This document shows, piece after piece, positions 15,957-22,989 of a DNA stretch of 47,304 nt (the first letter of the stretch is position 1; every line of letters begins with the position of its first letter). The notes under the pieces are model-generated. The model did no database searches and was not told where the DNA came from. It was given only the letters and a program-made list of their open reading frames with translations. The translations under genes and the position numbers were made by a program. Source of the DNA: a virus; the IMG/VR virus record IMGVR_UViG_3300009169_000032, positions 1 to 47,304 of that record; one strand, written 5' to 3'.

Positions 15957-16127
15957 TTATTTAGTAATTGTATCCGAAAGATTAAATAAGTTTTTTATTT
16001 TTCTCTTTCTTATACTCTTTCTTGGAAAAATATTAATTGTATTTGTTATAGTGGCCGAACCAAAACCGGGATTAGCCACTATATCAAATGTTTTAATATT
16101 ATATAGAGTGTAATCCGTTTCCATCAT
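15957..16127 (-). CDS. Small protein resembling a piece of the prohead protease
   Basis: 56 aa, ATG at 16127 (a second ATG follows at 16124), starting inside the end of the sigma gene. Residues 9-25 read YNIKTFDIVANPGFGSA, matching FTYDIVADPGFASA around D150 of the protease encoded at 7489-9633. The remainder is a basic tail (PRKSIRKRKIKN). It lacks the His and Ser parts of the protease. It could be a translocated fragment of a second gp21-type gene or a regulatory mini-protein. The match is short but dense. Confidence 0.5.
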   Translation of the reverse strand: MMETDYTLYNIKTFDIVANPGFGSATITNTINIFPRKSIRKRKIKNLFNLSDTITK

Positions 16128-16473
16128 TTGCACTATTTATTGAAATAAGTTTAATTTGATGGTCATTATCACCTTTCTTTTTATAAAGGTCATTCCATCC
16201 TTTTGCCAATCCTCTTTTAAAGATTTCAGTGAAGTAAGCAAATGCATTTATTGATTTATCTTCATTGAAGTTATACCAGTTTTGAAACATATCTAATAAT
16301 CCACTTTGATAACAATCAAGTTTATCATCATTAGAATAATATCTCATTTTTTTTATTGTTTTCTTTGCCAAGATTTCTAGCATTTTCTCTGCATTTCTAG
16401 TTAGTCTTCCGTGAGCTTTACTAACTATTATTTCAATATATAATTCTTTGTTATTTAGGTAATGTTTTTCCAT
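16099..16473 (-). CDS. 55: Late-transcription sigma factor (T4 gp55-like)
   Basis: 124 aa (T4 gp55 185). NNKELYIEIIVSKAHGRLT at the N-terminus aligns with the start of gp55. DKLDCYQSGLLDMFQNWYNF, then FNEDKSINAFAYFTEIFKRG, is the sigma region-2-like core that recognises the TATAAATA-type late promoter and binds RNA polymerase. A basic KKKG tail follows. Late transcription also needs gp33 and the clamp in T4; neither is seen here. A terminator lies upstream at 16557. Confidence 0.85.
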   Translation of the reverse strand: MEKHYLNNKELYIEIIVSKAHGRLTRNAEKMLEILAKKTIKKMRYYSNDDKLDCYQSGLLDMFQNWYNFNEDKSINAFAYFTEIFKRGLAKGWNDLYKKKGDNDHQIKLISINSANDGNGLHSI

Positions 16474-16556
16474 TTTTATAGCATATTTTTTATTTTTTTA
16501 GATTTCATAAATGCTATTCATTCATGTTATAGATAATGTATTTAAATAAGTTTAAA

Positions 16557-16589
16557 AAAAAATACCCAAACTTTCATTTGAGTATTTTT
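16557..16589 (-). terminator. Terminator after the 16594 gene
   Basis: AATACCCAAA-CTTTCA-TTTGAGTATT stem with one mismatch, flanked by a long A-run on the left (T-run in the leftward transcript) and Ts on the right. It separates the 16.6-18.1 kb gene pair from the sigma gene. Confidence 0.65.
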
Positions 16590-16593
16590 CTTA

Positions 16594-16800
16594 TTATACT
16601 TTAGTTTTATATTTATTATGTTCAATTTTTTCAAATTTTCCCTCTCTAACTAATATATCACTCATATATCTTGCTAATTTGGTTTTACAAGTAACAATTC
16701 CATCATCATCAACATCAAATCCTATTAAGGTAAATATTTTAACAACGATGGCTTCCATTATTTCTTCTCTACCTTCATTAAATTGTTTTAAGTGTTTCAT
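16594..16800 (-). CDS. Small candidate internal (packaged) protein, 68 aa
   Basis: Begins MKHLKQFNEGREE, one of the clearest capsid-targeting-like leaders in the window, with F-N-E/G as a candidate protease site. After removal ~59 residues would remain: an amphipathic helix (IMEAIVVKIFTLIGF), DVDDDG, and a basic C-terminus (KFEKIEHNKYKTKV). It is coupled by TAATG overlap to the gene upstream. No family recognised. Confidence 0.7.
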   Translation of the reverse strand: MKHLKQFNEGREEIMEAIVVKIFTLIGFDVDDDGIVTCKTKLARYMSDILVREGKFEKIEHNKYKTKV

Positions 16801-18083
16801 TATACTCTAACTCTTTCTTTGTATTGTAATTCTTTAACTGCCAATAAATCAGTATCAAGATTACCTTTTCTTTTTTCTAAGTTAGAAAGTGCAGTTGTTA
16901 AAGTTTCAGATTCACCAATCATTTGGATAGATCCTTTAATTTTCTCGATGTTAAAGTTAATATCTTCTAATTTCATAGAAATTTCTCTTTCTTTATCTTC
17001 AAGTTTTCTTTTAACAATTAATTCTTTACTTAATTTATTTTCAAAGAAGTAAGTCAAATCATAGTTAAGTTCATTTCTAACCTCATTAACTAATTCTAAT
17101 GCTGATTCATATTTAAAGAATGAATTACCATATCTCTCATCACATCTGTAAACAAAAGTAGTATTTTTATAATTGAAAGCAAATACTTCTAAATAAGGAT
17201 TTACTAAATTATTAACTCTTTTTACAACATCTAATTCAACAAATTTATCTAAATTTTTAGAAGTTTCCAACAATACTGGATAAAAGTTTTTGTTAACGAT
17301 TGGAACAATTGGTGAATTGAATAAACTTTCTAATGTAGTTTCTTCATTTAACTCATCATCATTGATGAATAATCCACCTTTTTTACCAACAGATAAACCG
17401 ATTGTAAGATATTCAGAAATTCTGAAGTTAATTCTATTTTCAGTAACTGATGCAAATTTCATTGCCGTTTCTAAAGTTCTTAAACTTTGTAAAGCATCAA
17501 TATCTTTAACATGATTTTCTAATAATGTTTTTTCGATATTATTTTCAGTTAATAAAAACCAAGAATCTCTAACTAATGCAACATGTCCTTCTTCAACTTG
17601 CTCAACAACTGTAAAAATTGATTCTGCGTTACCACCACTTAAAAGATTAGTTCTTTTCTCAGGAGATTTAGTTAAATTATGTACAAATACTTTAATTTCA
17701 GGAACCCAGTCATAGATTGCCAATTCATTAAGAACTTTAGACATTCTGTCTTGATCTGTTTCTAAATTAATAGTTTGTAGTAAAACATTTATAGGTTGTC
17801 TATAAAGTTCACCTTGATTTTTAGAATTAAGTACACTGTATAAGTTTTTTAATTCATATAACAATTCATAGTTTGCCATATCATCATTAAGGTTCTCCAA
17901 TAAAGCCTTTACACTTACATCATAAGTATATGGTTTTAATCTTTCGTTTAAAGATGTAATTATAGTTTTCTCAGAATTCTGATTACAAGCATTCATATGA
18001 CTTTCCACGATTACAAATATTTCTTCCTGATCAAAAGAAAGATCCTTTTTGAAGTTAAACAATTCAAGTTTAAGATTCTTCAT
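16800..18083 (-). CDS. Hypothetical protein, probably structural, 427 aa
   Basis: Mostly helical. Residues 1-150 include LLENLNDDMANYELLYELKN, and the middle has a beta-rich segment VALVRDSWFLLTENNIEKTL. Residues 365-427 form a likely coiled coil (KLEDKEREISMKLEDINFNI). Composition is less AT-rich than average, suggesting high expression. A GGTAAAAAACGGC element 48 bases upstream resembles the capsid-gene late promoters. I do not recognise the family; a head or scaffold-associated role is inferred from context. Confidence 0.65.
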   Translation of the reverse strand: MKNLKLELFNFKKDLSFDQEEIFVIVESHMNACNQNSEKTIITSLNERLKPYTYDVSVKALLENLNDDMANYELLYELKNLYSVLNSKNQGELYRQPINVLLQTINLETDQDRMSKVLNELAIYDWVPEIKVFVHNLTKSPEKRTNLLSGGNAESIFTVVEQVEEGHVALVRDSWFLLTENNIEKTLLENHVKDIDALQSLRTLETAMKFASVTENRINFRISEYLTIGLSVGKKGGLFINDDELNEETTLESLFNSPIVPIVNKNFYPVLLETSKNLDKFVELDVVKRVNNLVNPYLEVFAFNYKNTTFVYRCDERYGNSFFKYESALELVNEVRNELNYDLTYFFENKLSKELIVKRKLEDKEREISMKLEDINFNIEKIKGSIQMIGESETLTTALSNLEKRKGNLDTDLLAVKELQYKERVRV

Positions 18084-18131
18084 ATTTTCAAATTTATTTT
18101 TTTTTATATAACTATATATTTATAATAAAAA

Positions 18132-18146
18132 GCCGTTTTTTACCAC
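18132..18146 (-). promoter_or_regulatory. Possible late promoter variant
   Basis: Minus-strand GTGGTAAAAAACGGC, a looser relative of the elements before the capsid, protease and portal genes, 48 bases before the ATG at 18083. Confidence 0.25.
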
Positions 18147-18149
18147 TTT

Positions 18150-19055
18150 TTATAAATCTTTATTATTGTTTCTATTTTGTATTCCTCTAGAACTAGGATT
18201 ATCATTTCTTTTAGAAGAATCTTCTCTCGATTTTAATATATTATTGAACCATCTAGTTCTTTTTGGTTGTAAGAAATATTCATCCTGATTGTAATAACTT
18301 GACATTGTGGCACCTGGTTGGTCAAAATAGTTAGAAAAACCACCATTGATAGTAAGTCCACCCATATCAGATTGTCCACTACTTTTAGCATATCCCGGCA
18401 TATCTACTCTATCTTTTCTAAAAGCAGGGTAATATGTTTGTACCTCAAAAGAAACTTTTAATTTTATTGTATTATCACTTGTAAAATTCTTTTCTCTTAC
18501 CAATTCTATACTATTAGTATCAGGCATTAAAACAACAGCATCTATATTCATAAAGTTATGTTCAAAGTACATAAATTTATATATCCATAAAGTATCCATT
18601 ATTGCTTGACTACATTTAAATATATCCAATTCACTTGATAATAATATTTCTAAATCATAATTTACTGTAACTGGTACTGCTCTAACTCTACCCAATACCT
18701 TTTTAATCTCAATTTCATTCTCAACAACAGTTCTCAACCAAACATTTGGATTTGCAAACTCATCTGCTCTAATATTAAAGCCAGTCATTGTGATATGACC
18801 TCTTGGTATCATATCAGTATTTAATTCAACATATCTACCATTACCACTTGAATCACCAGATACTATATCATCTGTAAATGAATCTAATAGGAATCTTTCA
18901 TCACCAGTCATTGAATAATAAAATGGAACTTCCACATACTTATCTCCTGATGAAAATCGGTTAATCCATTTTACCTGACCTTCAAATGTATCTAAGACAC
19001 ATACAGTAAGGTCTCTAAAGAATACATCTTCAAAATTAAATCTTTCTCCTATCAT
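18150..19055 (-). CDS. 15: Tail sheath stabiliser-like protein (T4 gp15-like)
   Basis: 301 aa (T4 gp15 272). The family layout is visible: VEVPFYYSMTGDERFLLDSF (small domain), IPRGHITMTGFNIRADEFAN, then VRAVPVTVNYDLEILLSSEL. DIFKCSQAIMDTLWIYKFMY and VVLMPDTNSIEL follow, ending with FEVQTYYPAFR. In T4-like phages this pattern (P-V-x-Y-x-L-x-I ... ILWFY ... SFEVxTYxP) belongs to the proximal sheath-stabiliser that caps the tail. The C-terminal 90 residues are disordered and rich in S, N, R and G. The match is by motif order, not a full alignment. Confidence 0.6.
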   Translation of the reverse strand: MIGERFNFEDVFFRDLTVCVLDTFEGQVKWINRFSSGDKYVEVPFYYSMTGDERFLLDSFTDDIVSGDSSGNGRYVELNTDMIPRGHITMTGFNIRADEFANPNVWLRTVVENEIEIKKVLGRVRAVPVTVNYDLEILLSSELDIFKCSQAIMDTLWIYKFMYFEHNFMNIDAVVLMPDTNSIELVREKNFTSDNTIKLKVSFEVQTYYPAFRKDRVDMPGYAKSSGQSDMGGLTINGGFSNYFDQPGATMSSYYNQDEYFLQPKRTRWFNNILKSREDSSKRNDNPSSRGIQNRNNNKDL

Positions 19056-19116
19056 ACTTGTATATATTAAAAAACTTTCCGTTGTAATTTCAATATATCA
19101 TGTAAAGTAAAATTAT

Positions 19117-20088
19117 ATGTCAGTAAAAAAATTATTATTATGGGAAAAATGGCGTCCAAAAAATATGGACGAGGTTATTTTATTACCCAGAATAAGAGAA
19201 CAATTTAAAGATGGTGTAACTCAACACTATATTTTTCACGGTCATTATGGAACTGGTAAAACTAGTTTGGCAAGAATTCTTATAGGTAAATATTCTAAAG
19301 AAACTCCATTTATTGAATTGAACTGTTCTATGGATACTTCTATTGATATTCTCAGGACCGAAATTGATAATTTTTGTAAATTTACTCCAATGATGGAGAC
19401 AAATTCTGATATTAAATATGTATTCTTGGATGAATTTGAAAGAGTTAGTACAAACTTTCAAGACGCATTCAAAGCATTTATTGAAAAATATAACAGAAAT
19501 GTTAGATTTATTATAACTACAAATCATATAAATAAAATATCTGATGGATTAAAGTCAAGAATTAAATTAGTTGACTTCGATTGTCAAGGATTAGAAGAAG
19601 AAAAATATTTAAAACAGGAAATATTCAAAAAGGTTAATAATATAATTTTACCTAGTGAGAATAGAGAAATACCTAAAGAAGATTTAGTTTCTATAATTAC
19701 TAAAAAGTTTCCAGATTTTAGATCAGTACTAGTTGAAGTTCAAGGATATTTAGAAACTGGTATTTTAAGTAGTGGTTCTAGTAATATATCAAATAAAGTT
19801 AAGTTAGATTTATATAAATGTTTATATGATGATTTAGACTATGAGAAAATATATCACTTCTTGATGTCTAACTTTGGTGCAGAGAAAATACACTCTATGT
19901 TATTATTATTAGGCAAACCATTCGTTGATTGGGCATTTAATGAGAAACGAGAAGATATATCTAAATTATTTGAAACAAGTTATATTATAACAGAATATAC
20001 TCCTAAATTAGATAGTGCAATTGACCCTATAATATTAGGTATGACTGTTGTAGGTAAATTTAGAGATGTATTAAAAAATCCAGTCTAG
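19117..20088 (+). CDS. 44: Sliding-clamp loader large subunit (T4 gp44-like AAA+ ATPase)
   Basis: 323 aa, equal in size to T4 gp44 (319). WEKWRPKNMDEVILLPRIRE starts the AAA+ domain. Walker A is GHYGTGKTS (about 42-50) and Walker B VFLDEFE (about 107-113). Sensor TTNH and the SRIKLVDF segment near residues 145-155 follow, and KKFPDFRSVLVEVQGYLETG closely matches gp44. It loads the clamp for DNA replication and late transcription. The small subunit gp62 is not adjacent. It sits alone on the plus strand among virion genes; its end overlaps the convergent ADP-ribosyltransferase-like gene by four bases. Confidence 0.92.
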   Translation: MSVKKLLLWEKWRPKNMDEVILLPRIREQFKDGVTQHYIFHGHYGTGKTSLARILIGKYSKETPFIELNCSMDTSIDILRTEIDNFCKFTPMMETNSDIKYVFLDEFERVSTNFQDAFKAFIEKYNRNVRFIITTNHINKISDGLKSRIKLVDFDCQGLEEEKYLKQEIFKKVNNIILPSENREIPKEDLVSIITKKFPDFRSVLVEVQGYLETGILSSGSSNISNKVKLDLYKCLYDDLDYEKIYHFLMSNFGAEKIHSMLLLLGKPFVDWAFNEKREDISKLFETSYIITEYTPKLDSAIDPIILGMTVVGKFRDVLKNPV

Positions 20089-20987
20089 ACAGGATTTTTT
20101 AAATATTCTATAAATTTTTGATAAAATCCCGGATCAACCAAATAATATTTATCACATATAAAAGTTAGTTCCTGATTAGTAACCTTATCCAAACCACTTT
20201 TTTGATACCCAGAAATAATTTTTTTAACATTGTCATGTAAAATATCATTCATATTTTCTTTATAACTATCAAAATCAATATCTGGTTCCCAAGTTAGAAT
20301 ATTTTTAACATATTCAAATGACTTACTTTTTAACTCAGGGTTATTATCTTTAACTTTTTTAACTGCAGATATTATATCATGTCCATATCCATAATCATTA
20401 TAATACCACTCACCACCTTCGGTATTTTCACCATAAGACATATCCCATCTTGATTCTAGGTTATCATAATCTTTAGTAGCACTATAATACCATTCTTCTG
20501 GTTCAATAATACCGTATAAATCTGTTATATCTTTACTCCAATAATATTCATAGCCATCAACCGGAAAAAATAAATAAGGTGTTCCATAATCACTAGCGAC
20601 ATTAGGTAGTTTTGTTGCAAATATACCAGAACTTCTTAATTTAATACCAAATTTTTCTTGAAAGTAACTATCAATTATATTAGATATATCTTTATTAGTA
20701 TCAACAGGTTCTCTATCACCACTAACTAACCTATCACCAATACCGGTATCAAACTCATCAAAGTTTCTAGTTCCTCTGAATAAAGGCTGTCCTATCTTCT
20801 TTATCTCATTTAAAAATTGTTTACAATCTCTTTCTAATATAGATATTATATTTTTAAAATCATCATCATCATATTCTTTTGAGATGTATCTTTTTTTACT
20901 AAATACTATAAATGATTCCAAACTTGATAATCTCATGGGTGAACTAAATCCCGACGAAAAGAATTCGTATGTTTTCATATATTTCAT
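20085..20987 (-). CDS. ADP-ribosyltransferase-like protein with packaging-leader-like N-terminus
   Basis: 300 aa. L-F-R71-G (GQPLFRGTRNF) fits the first conserved Arg of R-S-E ADP-ribosyltransferases. REPVDTNKDISN is followed by FGIKLRSSGIFATK (S119-S120) and ASDYGTPYLFFPVDGYEY, then YWSKDITDLYG, an arrangement I know from ART-like proteins of T4-type phages. The catalytic Glu cannot be assigned with certainty. The start MKYMKTYEFFSSG resembles the T4 Alt/IP capsid-targeting leader. T4 Alt is packaged, injected and modifies host RNA polymerase at once, so an Alt-like role is a good hypothesis. Confidence 0.65.
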   Translation of the reverse strand: MKYMKTYEFFSSGFSSPMRLSSLESFIVFSKKRYISKEYDDDDFKNIISILERDCKQFLNEIKKIGQPLFRGTRNFDEFDTGIGDRLVSGDREPVDTNKDISNIIDSYFQEKFGIKLRSSGIFATKLPNVASDYGTPYLFFPVDGYEYYWSKDITDLYGIIEPEEWYYSATKDYDNLESRWDMSYGENTEGGEWYYNDYGYGHDIISAVKKVKDNNPELKSKSFEYVKNILTWEPDIDFDSYKENMNDILHDNVKKIISGYQKSGLDKVTNQELTFICDKYYLVDPGFYQKFIEYLKNPV

Positions 20988-21019
20988 AAATGTATATATT
21001 ATTTTTTAATATATAATTT

Positions 21020-21403
21020 ATGGCAAATTCTAATTTCAATTTTATAGATTTTTATATCGGTTATCCAGGACATCCTATGTTTAAACAAGCAGAACTTATA
21101 GAAGATGATGTTGTACGTGTTATTGTTCAGAAATATGAAATGATTATATTCACAAATAAAGGTGAAGTATTAGGTGAGCCAAACTTCGGTGCCAATTTAG
21201 TAGAATTATTATATGAAACTAAATTATCTGCAGAAACTATACAAGGTGAATTAATGGCACAAATTGCAGATTATATACCTGAGATAGACCAAATAGGTTA
21301 TGAGTTAGTGGTAGAGTTCTTTGACGACCCTGAGAGATACCAAGAATATATGGTAGTTAATTTTACTATAGCAGGATATGAAGTTTATACAACTGTTACT
21401 TAA
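21020..21403 (+). CDS. 25: Baseplate wedge subunit (T4 gp25-like)
   Basis: 127 aa (T4 gp25 132). Contains IIFTNKGEVLGEPNFGANLV and LLYETKLSAETIQGELMAQI, the gp25/GPW family signature (NKGEVLG-P-FG-L...L). The C-terminus has beta strands (LVVEFFD, YMVVNFTIAGYEV). It forms part of the inner baseplate and initiates sheath assembly. It is divergent from the ART-like gene with only 32 bases between starts. Confidence 0.92.
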   Translation: MANSNFNFIDFYIGYPGHPMFKQAELIEDDVVRVIVQKYEMIIFTNKGEVLGEPNFGANLVELLYETKLSAETIQGELMAQIADYIPEIDQIGYELVVEFFDDPERYQEYMVVNFTIAGYEVYTTVT

Positions 21404-21415
21404 TAGGACAATTAT
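21403..21415. repeat. Left copy of a 13-bp direct repeat
   Basis: ATAGGACAATTAT just after the gp25 stop. On the minus strand it reads as the last codons (N-C-P-I-K-stop) of the gene ending at 22372, although that gene is ~1 kb away. Paired with 22379-22391. Confidence 0.6.
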
Positions 21416-21459
21416 AATAATTTAAACTCAACTAAACTATTATAATTAATAAAAGTCAT

Positions 21460-21660
21460 ATGATAGATATTTATTTTATAGAATTTTATATCAGTAGGAT
21501 ATACAATAAAAAGTTAGAAGAATACTTTGGTGTGGTAAGTTCAGTTGCATCAGGATGGAGACATGGTAAGTTTCCAAAAACAAGAATACATGAGTTTTGT
21601 TTCAAAGAAAATAGTAATGACATATTCGAACTTTTTGAAAGAATATATAAAAGAGAGTAG
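21460..21660 (+). CDS. Small helix-turn-helix protein, 66 aa
   Basis: Central part LEEYFGVVSSVASGWRHGKF followed by PKTRIHEFCFKEN resembles phage CI/Cro-type HTH domains, where a turn precedes the S-x-W recognition helix. DNA binding is inferred. It lies inside the segment bounded by the 13-bp direct repeats and 35 bases before an HNH endonuclease, so may regulate or travel with it. Confidence 0.55.
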   Translation: MIDIYFIEFYISRIYNKKLEEYFGVVSSVASGWRHGKFPKTRIHEFCFKENSNDIFELFERIYKRE

Positions 21661-21695
21661 AGATTTTTTAATATATATAATAAAAAATCTCTGTA

Positions 21696-22370
21696 ATGAA
21701 AATTTGTAAAAAATGTAATGAAGAAAAAGAATTAGATAGTTTTTACTTAAATAAAAATAAGTATAGTACGTATTGTAAAAAGTGTGATAATTTAAAATCA
21801 AAAGAATATTTTAATAAAAACAGAGATCAAATATTACCCAAATTGAGAATACGTAAATTCAACAATAGAAATACCGAATCCAAAAGATTTAAAGTAAATG
21901 AATTGAATTATTTAATTAGTGATGATGAGAGTGTATGTACTAAATGCTTAACTATAAAGAATAAATCAGAATTTATAAAAGATAACTCACGAAAAAATAA
22001 ACTAAGTGCATCTTGTAAAGATTGTAAAAATGAATATTTCAGAGATAAAAAGAAAAATGATATAATTTTTAAACTTATTTGTAATTTAAGAAGTAGTCTA
22101 TCGGATAGTTTAAGAAAAAATAGATTTATTAAAAATTATAAAACACAGGATATATTAGGAATTGAAATAGAAGATTTTAAAATTTATATAGAATCTAAAT
22201 TTATAGAAGATATGTCTTGGGACAATTATGGAAAGTGGCATCTTGATCACATTATACCTATATCATATGCAAAAAATATTGACGAAATATATGAACTTTC
22301 ATATTATACTAATTTTCAACCTCTTTGGATGATTGATAATTGTTCAAAAGGCAATAGATATATAGGATAG
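21696..22370 (+). CDS. HNH endonuclease with zinc ribbons
   Basis: 224 aa. Two Cys4 zinc ribbons (CKKCNEEKELDSFY ... YCKKC at 4-30, and CTKCLTIKNKSEF ... CKDC at about 73-108) are followed by an HNH core. In the core, WHLDHIIPISYAKN supplies the catalytic His-Asp-His, and NFQPLWMIDNCSKGNR supplies the N-H-like and K-G segment. Typical of free-standing phage homing endonucleases. A hairpin-like palindrome (AGATTTTTTA..TAAAAAATCT) precedes the start. It lies within a 13-bp direct-repeat-bounded cassette. Confidence 0.88.
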   Translation: MKICKKCNEEKELDSFYLNKNKYSTYCKKCDNLKSKEYFNKNRDQILPKLRIRKFNNRNTESKRFKVNELNYLISDDESVCTKCLTIKNKSEFIKDNSRKNKLSASCKDCKNEYFRDKKKNDIIFKLICNLRSSLSDSLRKNRFIKNYKTQDILGIEIEDFKIYIESKFIEDMSWDNYGKWHLDHIIPISYAKNIDEIYELSYYTNFQPLWMIDNCSKGNRYIG

Positions 22371-22371
22371 A

Positions 22372-22989
22372 TTATTTTATAGGACAATTATCAGCAGAAT
22401 ATATATAACTATTATTTCTTTTAACATTTACTCCTAATACTTTACCACTTACTTCAATATCTAAATAACATTCTTGATCAGAACCACCTACTATAACAAC
22501 ATCCTTACCTTTCATTGTCAAAAAAATATCATAAAGTTTTTTTGGAACATGAAACCATTTATGATTATTACCAATATAAATAAGTAAAGTACCTTCTTTT
22601 GTATTGAAAGTATCACCTCTTTGTAAGGAATTATTATTCTCTTTTTCTTTTATCTCTTTATAAACATCATCTGATAGTATCTTTATATAAAAGTCTGCAT
22701 CAACATCATAATTATATCGTTTTTCGATTAAATCTCTTTGATTTGGAAATTGATATAAATCACTCTCAACAGGAATATCCGGGTTTTCATCATAAAGGTA
22801 ATCTTTATCAACATTTTTACCATTTACATGATTGTCCCATATCTGATAAACATCTTTAAATTTTTTACAATAGGTTTTCAATTCAGATAAGTAGTTATCA
22901 GTAAAAAATTTCTTAAAAGATTTTTGTACATCAACAACTATTAATATACCATCTTTGTTAAAATCTTCATAGACTTTTATATACTTCAT
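22372..22989 (-). CDS. Isochorismatase/nicotinamidase-like cysteine hydrolase
   Basis: 205 aa. GILIVVDVQKSFKKFF places D20 at the family Asp. W51-D-N-H corresponds to the metal or substrate-binding W-x-x-H region, and VVIVGGSDQECYLDI with C174 is in the nucleophile position (family VVGxxxxxCV), followed by GVNVKRNNSYIYSADNC. The middle is longer than usual. Family enzymes hydrolyse nicotinamide, isochorismate or carbamoyl compounds. The N-terminus MKYIKVYEDFNKDG resembles the packaging-type leaders. Its last codons are repeated beside gp25 at 21403. It is linked by TAATG to the next gene upstream. Reaction not proven. Confidence 0.6.
   Translation of the reverse strand: MKYIKVYEDFNKDGILIVVDVQKSFKKFFTDNYLSELKTYCKKFKDVYQIWDNHVNGKNVDKDYLYDENPDIPVESDLYQFPNQRDLIEKRYNYDVDADFYIKILSDDVYKEIKEKENNNSLQRGDTFNTKEGTLLIYIGNNHKWFHVPKKLYDIFLTMKGKDVVIVGGSDQECYLDIEVSGKVLGVNVKRNNSYIYSADNCPIK
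22379..22391. repeat. Right copy of a 13-bp direct repeat
   Basis: ATAGGACAATTAT within the last codons (DNCPIK-stop) of the isochorismatase-like gene; same sequence at 21403-21415. The two copies enclose the HTH and HNH genes. Confidence 0.6.

Noticed and set aside
12529-21403. Search for large terminase, tail sheath and tail tube genes expected near the portal in T4-like phages.
   Set aside because: No product with terminase Walker motifs or sheath/tube features was found in the window; they must lie elsewhere.
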